The notes beneath the pieces were generated by a model. That model did not search any database. It was given only the letters and a program-made list of their open reading frames with translations, and was not told the DNA's origin. From assembly GCF_003931915.1 (NCBI RefSeq), contig NZ_RSAA01000016.1, positions 1 through 64,000 on the forward strand: a stretch of DNA of 64,000 nt. The letters run 5' to 3'. This stretch comes from Saccharopolyspora rhizosphaerae. Lineage in GTDB: Bacteria; Actinomycetota; Actinomycetes; Mycobacteriales; Pseudonocardiaceae. Below are positions 10,111 through 17,396 of this stretch, piece after piece; position 1 is the first letter of the stretch; the number at the start of each line of letters is the position of its first letter. Position numbers and translations under genes: made by a program.

Positions 10111-10902
10111 TCAGACCTCGCCCTGCTCCTCGAGGTAGGTGAGCTGGGCCCGGACCGTGAGCTCGGCTGCCGGCCAGACCGAGCGGTCGACGTCGGCGTA
10201 GACGAGCTCGACGACCTGGCGCGGGGTGACTCCGCGCCCCAGGTCTCCAACGGCTTGGCGGACCTGGGCGAGGCGCTGCTCGCGGTGGTCCAGGTAGTGC
10301 TCGGCGACGGCGCGGGCGTCGGGGAGCTCCGGCCCGTGACCCGGCAAGGCGCGCACGCCCGGGGGAAGGGACGCGATCTTGCGCAGCGACTCGAGGTAGG
10401 AGCCGAGGTGGCCGTCCGGGTGCGCGACGACCGTGGTGCCTCGGCCGAGGATGCTGTCGCCGGTGAACACCGCCGGTTCGTCGTGCTCGACGACGAAGCA
10501 CACGGAGTCGGCCGTGTGGCCCGCGGTGGTCATGACCTGCAGCTCCAGGCCCGCCGCGGTGATCCGCTCGCCGTCGACGATCGGCTCGGCATCGCGGCAC
10601 AGCGCCGGGTCCAGCGCGCGGACCGGGGACCCGGTGCGCTGCACGAACTCGGCGACGCCGCCGGTGTGGTCCTCGTGGTGGTGGGTGAGGAGCACCAGCG
10701 AGACCGGCCCGTGGCCGGCGACCCTGCGCAGGTGCTCGGCATCGCCGGGGCCGGGGTCGATCACCACGCAGCCGCGGGAGCCGGGATCGCGCAGCACCCA
10801 CGTGTTGGTGCCGTCGAGCGTCATCGGGTTCGGGTTCTCGGCCAGCAGCACCGAGGCGTAGGAGGTGACCGGGCGGAGCTCGCCGTAGGCGGGGTGCTGC
10901 AT
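10111..10902 (-). CDS. Metallo-beta-lactamase-fold hydrolase
   Basis: A 263-aa MBL-fold enzyme with the metal-binding motif THHHEDHTGG, a downstream TTAGHTADSVC histidine, TGDSILGRGT aspartate and LPGHGPEL histidine, which together make a complete di-zinc site. A C-terminal helical part (about residues 190-263) matches the LACTB2/RNase-Z-like subfamily, so it may be a nuclease or a thioester hydrolase. It starts at ATG 10902, overlapping the upstream Nudix stop by one base (TGATG). The position corresponds to Rv3677c next to crp. Confidence 0.85.
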   Translation of the reverse strand: MQHPAYGELRPVTSYASVLLAENPNPMTLDGTNTWVLRDPGSRGCVVIDPGPGDAEHLRRVAGHGPVSLVLLTHHHEDHTGGVAEFVQRTGSPVRALDPALCRDAEPIVDGERITAAGLELQVMTTAGHTADSVCFVVEHDEPAVFTGDSILGRGTTVVAHPDGHLGSYLESLRKIASLPPGVRALPGHGPELPDARAVAEHYLDHREQRLAQVRQAVGDLGRGVTPRQVVELVYADVDRSVWPAAELTVRAQLTYLEEQGEV

Positions 10903-11723
10903 CAGGCCTCCTCGAAGCCGGGCTCGCCCGGCAGCACGGCGTGCCAGCGGCCGTCCCGCTCGATCAGCTTCGGCATGATCTTGGTGAGCGTCCGCTCGGC
11001 CGCCAGGGCCGCGGGGAGGGCGTCGAACTCGGCCATCTCGCTGAGCGTGACCTCGGTGGGCGGCAGCAGGTGGCACCGGCCCTCGCGGAAGTCGGCCAGC
11101 GCCTGCTGCGGTGTGGCCCAGTAGGCCTCGGCGGCTTCGGTGGTGACGGCGTCGGCGCGCTGGCCTGCGGGCATCGCCGCCAGGAAGAACCTCGTGTCGT
11201 AGCGGCGCGGTTCCTGCTCCGGGGTCACCCAGTTCGCCCACGGGCGCAGCAGGTCGGCGCGCAGCACCAGCCCCTCCTGGGCGAGGAAGCCCGCGAGCGA
11301 GACGTCCCTGCTCACCAGGTCCTGGCGGGCTGCCGAGTAGCCGGTGGTGTCCTCGACGACCGTGGTGGAGTCGGGTCCGGCCAGCAGCACGCCCGACTCC
11401 TCGAAGGTCTCGCGGACCGCTGCGCACACCAGCGCGCGGGCCACCTCGGTGGTGCAGCCGAAGCGCTGCGCCCACCACTCCGGGCCCGGCCCGCTCCAGG
11501 CGACCGAGGCGTCCGCGTCGCGCTGGTCGACGCCCCCTCCGGGGAACACCGTCATCCCACCGGCGAACGCCATGCCCTTCACCCGGCGCTGCAGGAACAC
11601 CTCCGGCCCCGAGGAGCCGTCGCGCAGCAGCACCACGGTGGCCGCGTGCTTCGGGCGAACCGGCTTGTCCGGACGGTCCTCGGGCACGAATCCCGTTGGC
11701 AACGAGCGATCCATGCCCGCCAC
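10902..11723 (-). CDS. Nudix hydrolase (NUDT19-like)
   Basis: A 273-aa Nudix protein. The box is split by an insertion: FPGGGVDQRDAD is followed by about 30 residues before CAAVRETFEESGVLL. This is characteristic of the NUDT19/RP2-like group, some of which cleave CoA species. It forms a two-gene operon with the MBL-fold enzyme downstream through a TGATG junction. ATG at 11714 (MDRSLPTG) is an alternative start. The substrate is not determinable from sequence. Confidence 0.82.
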   Translation of the reverse strand: MAGMDRSLPTGFVPEDRPDKPVRPKHAATVVLLRDGSSGPEVFLQRRVKGMAFAGGMTVFPGGGVDQRDADASVAWSGPGPEWWAQRFGCTTEVARALVCAAVRETFEESGVLLAGPDSTTVVEDTTGYSAARQDLVSRDVSLAGFLAQEGLVLRADLLRPWANWVTPEQEPRRYDTRFFLAAMPAGQRADAVTTEAAEAYWATPQQALADFREGRCHLLPPTEVTLSEMAEFDALPAALAAERTLTKIMPKLIERDGRWHAVLPGEPGFEEA

Positions 11724-11762
11724 CCTATGTCGGCGATCGTCCCCGGAACACCGTCCGCAGGA

Positions 11763-12881
11763 TCAACGCTGCTGCGGCGAGTAGGCCTGCTGCTGGCTCG
11801 CGGCGATCGGCGGGAACCCTCCGGTACCGCCGGGCATCGTGGAGCTCCTGCCGTCCTCGGTCGGCTGGCGCTTGGCCGGCCCGTCCTGCTCGCGGTGGGC
11901 GAGCTCCTCGTGCAGCTTGCGCAGCAGGTTGCGCTCCCGGTCGGTCAGCTTGGCGTCGACCGCGGCGGGAACGCGCATCATCACACCCGTCTGCTCGGCC
12001 GCTGTCTCGGGTTCCGGATCCTCGGGTGGTTCACCGGGAAACTCGTGCTGCGGCTCGGCCACAGCGTGCGACACCCCCTCCGGCCGGGACTCGTCCACCG
12101 GCGCCGGTGGCGCGGGCGGAGGCGCCGGGGGTTCTTCCGGCTGTCTGTGCTCGACGACGTGCTCCGCGCGTGGCGCTACAGGGGGAGCGGCCCTCTCGGC
12201 GGGTGGCTCTACAGGGGGAGCCGCCCTCTCCGCGCGTGGCGCTGCAGGGGGAGCCGTCCTCTCCGCGGACGGCATCTCGAGCCGCACCCGCCGGGCCGTC
12301 GACAGCGCATCGCGGTGGTATTCGGGCAGGTCAGCGCCTGTGGCGAAGACGTCGACGGCGTAGCGCAAGCCTGCTCGGCGCAGCGCCGAGATCAGCTGGA
12401 AGGCGACGGCCGGGCCCGACCCGTCGGGGCCGACCTCCGCCAGCAGCACGCCCTGCGGCACCGCGCCGTAGTTGTTGCCCGCGGGAGTGGTGCGGTGCGT
12501 GATCCACAGGCCGCGCACGCCCGCGAGCCGACTGCTGACCTGCTTGAGCGAGATCTCCAGGTCGGTGTCGTCGGAGCCGGGGGCGCTGAACCTGTGGCCG
12601 TCGGGCAGCAGGGACTCCACCACGGTGAGCCGGTCGGCGAGCTGGTGGTTGCCGCGGGACTCCTCGAGCACCCGGCGCAGGTGGTACTGCTCGGCTGCGG
12701 TCACCTCGATCCGCCCGGCCAGCAGGCACCCGGCGAGGAACTCGGCCCCGGCGTCGGGCTGCCCCATCCCGAGCAGCTCGCGGGCGCCGTCGATGCCGTC
12801 GTCATCGACGCGTCCGGTCATGGCCAGCAAGAGGCTGTGCAGCCGGTCGACCGGTCCGGCGGCCTCTGCAACGTCCACCAC
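11763..12881 (-). CDS. Unknown protein with Ala/Pro repeat linker
   Basis: I do not recognise this 372-aa protein. Residues 1-205 look globular and end in an alpha/beta-like part (RYAVDVFATGADLPEYHRD). Residues about 205-300 are a disordered Pro/Ala/Glu linker built on repeats of AERAAPPV (12150-12270). A short charged segment (AKLTDRERNLLRKLHEELAH) then recalls a conserved interaction helix, and the tail is Gln-rich. There is no signal peptide or membrane segment. It is the second gene of a pair with the protein encoded 26 bases upstream. The low-complexity linker suggests a scaffold or adaptor, but this is a guess. Confidence 0.7.
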   Translation of the reverse strand: MVDVAEAAGPVDRLHSLLLAMTGRVDDDGIDGARELLGMGQPDAGAEFLAGCLLAGRIEVTAAEQYHLRRVLEESRGNHQLADRLTVVESLLPDGHRFSAPGSDDTDLEISLKQVSSRLAGVRGLWITHRTTPAGNNYGAVPQGVLLAEVGPDGSGPAVAFQLISALRRAGLRYAVDVFATGADLPEYHRDALSTARRVRLEMPSAERTAPPAAPRAERAAPPVEPPAERAAPPVAPRAEHVVEHRQPEEPPAPPPAPPAPVDESRPEGVSHAVAEPQHEFPGEPPEDPEPETAAEQTGVMMRVPAAVDAKLTDRERNLLRKLHEELAHREQDGPAKRQPTEDGRSSTMPGGTGGFPPIAASQQQAYSPQQR

Positions 12882-12907
12882 GAATGCCTCCTTCAGCTAC
12901 CGACCGC

Positions 12908-13522
12908 TCAACCGCGGCGACCGGCGAATTCTTCGGCTCCCGCGCACACCAGCGCCGACTCCTCGATCGCCATCCGGTGGTACGGGGTGGGTTCCACGTC
13001 CTTGGGCACGACCTCGACGCACGGCGCGGAGTCGCCGAGCGCGCGCAGCACCCGTTGGATCTCCCCGGTCAGCTCGACGTGGTCGTCCGAGGCGGAGACC
13101 AGGACGACGAGCTTGGCGCCGCCGGAATCGCGGCGCCGCCAGCTGTTGCGCACCTCGCGCACGCCGGGACGCCCGCGCAGCGTGGCGCCGAGCACCAGCA
13201 CCGCCGAGTCACCGATGTTCTCGGCCGGGGGTTCGGTGGTGAACGAGTAGTGCGGTGTGGTGTCCACGACGGCGGGCAGCACCGCGCCGACCACGGCCGG
13301 GTCGGCGCCCAGCGGCAGCAGCGCGTCCGAGAGCAGCCGGTGCTCGTCGTCGTCGAGCGGGATGCGCTCGCGGACCAGCGTGCCCGGCAGCAGCCTGGCG
13401 ACCACGTCGGCCGCGTCCCCGGCCAGCCAGTCGCGGTACCGCCACAGGTGCCGGTCGGGCAACCTGCCGGCCAGCCGAAGCAACAGTTCGTGGCACAGCA
13501 GATCGTTCTCACGCACTGCCAC
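12908..13522 (-). CDS. Unknown cytoplasmic protein
   Basis: A 204-aa protein I cannot assign. It has an N-terminal helical half (NDLLCHELLLRLAGRLPDRH) and an alternating hydrophobic second half (KLVVLVSASDDHVELTGEIQ) suggestive of an alpha/beta fold. It contains no membrane segment or signal peptide. It leads a two-gene unit with the repeat-linker protein at 11763-12881; both seem restricted to close relatives, since neither belongs to the M. tuberculosis version of this block. The 288 bases upstream, to the ridA terminator, contain no other gene. Confidence 0.65.
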   Translation of the reverse strand: MAVRENDLLCHELLLRLAGRLPDRHLWRYRDWLAGDAADVVARLLPGTLVRERIPLDDDEHRLLSDALLPLGADPAVVGAVLPAVVDTTPHYSFTTEPPAENIGDSAVLVLGATLRGRPGVREVRNSWRRRDSGGAKLVVLVSASDDHVELTGEIQRVLRALGDSAPCVEVVPKDVEPTPYHRMAIEESALVCAGAEEFAGRRG

Positions 13523-13810
13523 GGCGCCCCTCCATGCCTAGTACTCCGGGTCCGGTTCCAGCTCGCCCGCTCCCCCGACGCAGCTGCACCCTTCCAGGTG
13601 AACTTTCGTGCTGCTGATCGAGCCGTTCACGCCCCTGAACGACCAAGCGCAACGCGTTGGAATCAACATCCCCCATCCGAGTTACGCCGGATCAGGCGAA
13701 CGAAGACCAAGGATGATCGAAGCGTACTGGTCGTAGTTGACCTTCGGAGCCCCACCGCCGGAAAAAATCACGGATGCTTGACCGCTGACCACGCTGCGCG
13801 CACAGAACAG

Positions 13811-13846
13811 AGCGCGGCGTCACCCCGCGTGGGGTGACGCCGCGCT
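13811..13846 (-). terminator. Terminator of the DUF4177-ridA unit
   Basis: Perfect 16-bp hairpin (13811-13826 with 13831-13846), loop GCGT, 20 bases beyond the ridA stop on the minus strand. Confidence 0.85.
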
Positions 13847-13866
13847 GCAGGTCCGCAGTGCCGGGT

Positions 13867-14325
13867 TCACTCGACCTCGACGACCAGCTCCACCTCGACC
13901 GGCACGCCGAGCGGGAGCTCCGCGACACCCACCGCCGAGCGGGCGTGCTGCCCGGCCTCGCCGAAGACCTCGCCGAGGAGCTCTGAAGCTCCGTTGACGA
14001 CCCCGGGCTGACCCGTGAAGCCCTCGGCCGAAGCGACGAAGCCGACGACCTTCACCACCCGGACGATCGAGTCCAGGCCCACCAGCGAGTCCACCGCGGC
14101 CAGCGCGTTGAGCGCGCAGATCCGGGCGTACTGCTGGGCTTCCTCGGCGCTCACCTCGGCGCCGACCTTGCCCAGGCCTGCGGGCTCACCCGCCACCATC
14201 GGGACCTGGCCGGCCGTGAACACCAGCGAGCCGGTGCGCACCGCGGGCACGTAGGACGCGACGGGCTTGACCACCTCGGGCAGCGGAATGCCCAGCTCCG
14301 CCAGGCGGTCCGTCCACCGACCCAT
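13867..14325 (-). CDS. RidA/YjgF-family enamine/imine deaminase
   Basis: A 152-aa RidA-superfamily protein, which hydrolyses reactive 2-aminoacrylate-type enamines. The conserved C-terminal segment HARSAVGVAELPLGVPVEVE carries the arginine that binds the substrate carboxylate in this family. An N-terminal extension relative to E. coli RidA matches the actinobacterial Rv3678c group. Its start codon is one base from the stop of the small DUF4177 gene upstream, so the two are co-transcribed. Confidence 0.87.
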   Translation of the reverse strand: MGRWTDRLAELGIPLPEVVKPVASYVPAVRTGSLVFTAGQVPMVAGEPAGLGKVGAEVSAEEAQQYARICALNALAAVDSLVGLDSIVRVVKVVGFVASAEGFTGQPGVVNGASELLGEVFGEAGQHARSAVGVAELPLGVPVEVELVVEVE

Positions 14326-14326
14326 G

Positions 14327-14485
14327 TCAGGCCTCCTTCGGCCGCTTCATGTAGGCCACCATCTGCTCACCGGTCGGACCGGGCAGCACGGTGACGAGCT
14401 CCCAGCCGTCCTCGCCCCACTGGTCGAGGATCTGCTTGGTCGCGTGGCTCAACAACGGCACGGTGGCGTACTCCCACTTCTGCAT
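14327..14485 (-). CDS. DUF4177 small protein
   Basis: A 52-aa protein beginning MQKWEYATVPLL and containing the DUF4177 hallmarks: KWEY near the N-terminus and GEDGWELVTVLP in the middle. Function is unknown; the family forms small beta/alpha domains. It precedes ridA immediately, as in mycobacteria where the equivalent small gene lies next to Rv3678c. It is divergent from the ArsA-like pair. Confidence 0.85.
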   Translation of the reverse strand: MQKWEYATVPLLSHATKQILDQWGEDGWELVTVLPGPTGEQMVAYMKRPKEA

Positions 14486-14637
14486 GGGGGTGAGCGTAAT
14501 TGCTGAGGTGGTGGTCGTCCCGGGTGGCGGGTGGTGTCCGCCCCCTCCCCGCGACGAGGTTCCCCCGGTGGCCCGACGGGAGGACTGCGATCACACGTGC
14601 GCAGACATTTCCGGAAACGGGGACTTAGGCTGATCGC

Positions 14638-15639
14638 GTGACCTCATGGGACGGGGAGCTCAACCAGGCGCGGTTGCACGTGGTCAGCGGCAAGGGCGGC
14701 ACCGGGAAGACGACGGTCGCCGCCGCGCTCGCGCTGGCCCTGGCGACCGGGGGCAAGAAGGTGCTGCTCATCGAGGTCGAAGGCAGGCAGGGGATCGCCC
14801 AGCTCTTCGACAGCGCACCGCTGCCCTACTCCGAGGAGTGGATCGCCGCCGCGCCCGGCGGGGGCGAACTGCGGGCGCTGGCCATCGACGCCGAGCCGGC
14901 GCTGCTGGAGTACCTGTCGATGTTCTACAACCTCGGCTTCGCCGGCCGGACCCTGCGCAAGATGGGCGCCATCGAGTTCGCCACCACGCTCGCGCCAGGC
15001 CTCCGGGACGTGCTGTTCACCGGCAAGATCAAGGAGTGCGTCGGGCGGACCGACGACCGCGGCCGCTACGTCTACGACGCCGTCGTCGTCGACGCGCCGC
15101 CGACCGGGCGGGTCGTGAAGTTCCTCGACGTCACCCGGGCCATGGCCGACCTCGCCAAGGTCGGGCCGATCCGCGAGCACAGCGACGGAGTCGTGCGCCT
15201 GGTGCACTCCGCCGACACCGTCGTCCACCTCGTGACGCTGCTCGAAGACCTGCCGGTCCGGGAAACGCTCGAAGCCGTCGAAGAGCTCGACGCCGCCGAC
15301 CTGCGCCCCGGAGCCGTGGTGCTCAACCGCGTGCGGCCGAGCAGGCTGCCCGCGCGCACGGTGCCCGGCGCCGCGGACGGGCGCGTCGACGCCGACCGGG
15401 TACGCACCGGGCTCGAATCCGCCGGGCTGAAGGTCGACGAGACCACCCTCGACGGGCTCGTGCACGAGACCATCGAGCACGCCATCCGGCACCGGGCCGA
15501 GGAGTCCGCGCGCGAGCGGCTCGCCGGCACCGACCTGCCCATCGTCCCGCTGCCCGACCTCACGGCCGGCATCGACGTCGCCGAGCTCTACGAGCTGGCC
15601 GAGATCTTCACCGAACACGGCATCCGGAGCCCCCGATGA
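14638..15639 (+). CDS. ArsA-like ATPase, first subunit (Rv3679-like)
   Basis: A 333-aa P-loop ATPase of the ArsA/GET3 branch of the SIMIBI class. The deviant Walker [10 protein letters not shown] begins at residue 18, and the Walker B/switch region is [15 protein letters not shown]. In M. tuberculosis the orthologous Rv3679/Rv3680 pair forms an anion-transporter-like ATPase complex linked to glycerol and redox tolerance. No arsenite pump or ArsR gene is nearby, so an arsenic role is unlikely. A leaderless promoter (TAGGCT, 14626-14631, 6 nt before GTG) drives it. The second subunit follows with ATGA overlap. Confidence 0.87.
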   Translation: MTSWDGELNQARLHVVSGKGGTGKTTVAAALALALATGGKKVLLIEVEGRQGIAQLFDSAPLPYSEEWIAAAPGGGELRALAIDAEPALLEYLSMFYNLGFAGRTLRKMGAIEFATTLAPGLRDVLFTGKIKECVGRTDDRGRYVYDAVVVDAPPTGRVVKFLDVTRAMADLAKVGPIREHSDGVVRLVHSADTVVHLVTLLEDLPVRETLEAVEELDAADLRPGAVVLNRVRPSRLPARTVPGAADGRVDADRVRTGLESAGLKVDETTLDGLVHETIEHAIRHRAEESARERLAGTDLPIVPLPDLTAGIDVAELYELAEIFTEHGIRSPR

Positions 15640-16775
15640 GCGAACAGCCGCGGCCCTCGCAGGTCGACGTCGACGCGCTGCTGGACGACCCCGAGACCCA
15701 CGTGCTCGTCTGCTGCGGGTCCGGTGGCGTCGGCAAGACCACGACCGCCGCTGCGCTGGCGCTGCGGGCCGCCGAACGCGGCCGCAAGACCGTCGTGCTC
15801 ACCATCGATCCCGCCCGGCGCCTCGCCCAAGCCCTGGGCCTGCGGGAACTCGGCAACACGCCCAAGCAGGTGTCGCTGGAGGGCTTCGAACCCGCGGGCG
15901 ACCTGAACGCGATGATGCTCGACATGCGCCGCACCTTCGACGACATGGTGCAGATGCACGCAGGCCCCGAGCGCGCCGAGCAGATCCTGAACAACCCCTT
16001 CTACCAGACCATCTCGACCTCGTTCTCCGGAACGCAGGAGTACATGGCGATGGAGAAGCTCGGTCAGCTCGCCGCTTCCGGCGAGTGGGACCTGATCGTC
16101 GTCGACACCCCGCCCAGCCGCTCCGCGCTCGACTTCCTGGACGCGCCGCAGCGGCTGTCGACCGTGCTGGACGGGCGGCTGATCAAGATGCTGTCCTCCC
16201 CCGCGCGTGCGGGCGGGCGCGGACTGCGCAAGATCGTCGGCGCCTCGTTCGGCGTGTTCGCCAAGGCGGTGTCGACGATCATCGGCGGACAGCTGCTCAA
16301 CGACGCGGCCAACTTCGTGCAGGCCTTCGACTCGACCTTCGGCGGCTTCCGGCAGCGCGCCGAGCAGACCTACCGGCTGCTGCGCTCGCCGGGCACCGCC
16401 TTCCTGGTGGTGGCCACCCCGGAGCCGGACGCGCTGCGGGAGGCGTCCTACTTCGTGGAGCGGCTGGCCGGGGATTCGATGCCGCTGGTCGGCCTGATCG
16501 CCAACCGGACGCACCCGGTGGTCGCCGATCTGCCGGGCACGCGGGCCACGGCCGTGGCCGAGGAGATCGAGTCAGGCGGTTCCGCTCCGCTGGCCGCGGC
16601 GGTGCTGCGCGTGCACGCGGACCGGGTGGAGATCGCCGAGCGGGAGAAGCGCGTGCTCGCGCGGTTCACCAGGGCCCACCCGGAAGTCGCGCTCGTCGGC
16701 GTTCCTGCCCTTCCCTCGGACGTGCACGACCTGGCCGGTCTGCGGGAGATCGGCATGCGGCTCGCCGGGGAATGA
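15636..16775 (+). CDS. ArsA-like ATPase, second subunit (Rv3680-like)
   Basis: A 379-aa ArsA-family ATPase with Walker [18 protein letters not shown], a switch region [19 protein letters not shown] and a methionine-rich helix ([15 protein letters not shown]) of the kind that forms the hydrophobic client groove in GET3-like proteins. Its ATG overlaps the stop of the first subunit (ATGA), so equal production is likely and a heterodimer plausible. A U-tract terminator follows. Confidence 0.87.
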   Translation: MSEQPRPSQVDVDALLDDPETHVLVCCGSGGVGKTTTAAALALRAAERGRKTVVLTIDPARRLAQALGLRELGNTPKQVSLEGFEPAGDLNAMMLDMRRTFDDMVQMHAGPERAEQILNNPFYQTISTSFSGTQEYMAMEKLGQLAASGEWDLIVVDTPPSRSALDFLDAPQRLSTVLDGRLIKMLSSPARAGGRGLRKIVGASFGVFAKAVSTIIGGQLLNDAANFVQAFDSTFGGFRQRAEQTYRLLRSPGTAFLVVATPEPDALREASYFVERLAGDSMPLVGLIANRTHPVVADLPGTRATAVAEEIESGGSAPLAAAVLRVHADRVEIAEREKRVLARFTRAHPEVALVGVPALPSDVHDLAGLREIGMRLAGE

Positions 16776-16783
16776 CGGAAAAG

Positions 16784-16833
16784 AGCAGGCCGGGCATTCC
16801 CGTTTTTCACGGTCAACGCCCGGCCTGCTTTTT
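16784..16833. terminator. Bidirectional terminator between arsA pair and whiB
   Basis: A 12-bp stem (16784-16795 with 16818-16829) is flanked by A-rich and T-rich runs on both strands, so it can stop transcription from both convergent sides. Confidence 0.88.
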
Positions 16834-16842
16834 CTTCGGGGA

Positions 16843-17142
16843 TCAGCTCACCTGGAACTCGGTGATCCCGGAGTAATCCTGACGCGCTGCCTCGAGCAAA
16901 TCGCGCCAGTTCCGAACATCCGGACGACGACGAAGCAGTGCTCGCCGTTCCCGCTCGGTCATTCCACCCCACACACCGAATTCGATCTTGTTGTCGAGCG
17001 CCTCGCTGAGGCACTCCGTCCGCACTGGGCAGCCAAAACAAACCATTCGTGCTTTGCGCTGCTCAGCCCCGCGGACGAACAATTGATCCGGGTTCTGGTC
17101 TCGACATGCGGCGTTAACCCGCCAGTCCCCCTGCTCGAACAT
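16843..17142 (-). CDS. whiB4: WhiB-family iron-sulphur regulator (WhiB4-like)
   Basis: A 99-aa WhiB protein with the four cluster ligands Cys13, Cys35, Cys38 and Cys44 (C-x21-C-x2-C-x5-C). The GVWGG turn (56-60) and a basic C-terminal DNA-binding segment (RERRALLRRR) follow. The frame is open upstream, but ATG 17142 has an ideal GGGGGAAC ribosome site and gives normal WhiB length. Position between the ArsA pair and ponA2 is that of M. tuberculosis whiB4, a redox-sensing regulator. Orthology rests on this synteny, as WhiB paralogues are hard to tell apart from sequence alone. Confidence 0.88.
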   Translation of the reverse strand: MFEQGDWRVNAACRDQNPDQLFVRGAEQRKARMVCFGCPVRTECLSEALDNKIEFGVWGGMTERERRALLRRRPDVRNWRDLLEAARQDYSGITEFQVS

Positions 17143-17353
17143 AGAGTTCCCCCAGCTCCTCACTGGATCGTCGGCGACTGTGTTTCGTCCGGAGCCCCCC
17201 GGCACCGGATGCCACGGTTCGGATGTCGGGAGCCCGAACCGCAACAGTGCTGTCGCTGGACGTAGACGGACTGTAGAGCCCAGCGGTTCCACAACCAACC
17301 GACGGTTGTCGTCCCGTTATCTTCGAGACTCACTACATCGGGCGGACTTAGGA

Positions 17354-17396
17354 CGTGACACTCCGTCACGACGCATGTGCGATTTACTCTGGCTGA
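17354..17396 (+). promoter_or_regulatory. ponA2 promoter with inverted repeat
   Basis: TACTCT (17385-17390) ends 6 nt before the ponA2 GTG, a leaderless arrangement. Just upstream is a perfect repeat CGTGAC-N5-GTCACG (17354-17370), a possible operator. Its half-site spacing (GTGA-N7-TCAC) differs from the N6 of Crp sites. Confidence 0.55.

Noticed and set aside
14638..16775. Arsenite-efflux operon, suggested by two ArsA-like ATPases
   Set aside because: No arsB, acr3, arsC, arsD or arsR gene adjoins them, and synteny matches Rv3679/Rv3680, which are not known arsenic genes.
17354..17370. Crp/GlxR binding site before ponA2
   Set aside because: The half-sites GTGA and TCAC are separated by seven bases, not the six of the Crp consensus. 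It is kept only as an unassigned inverted repeat.
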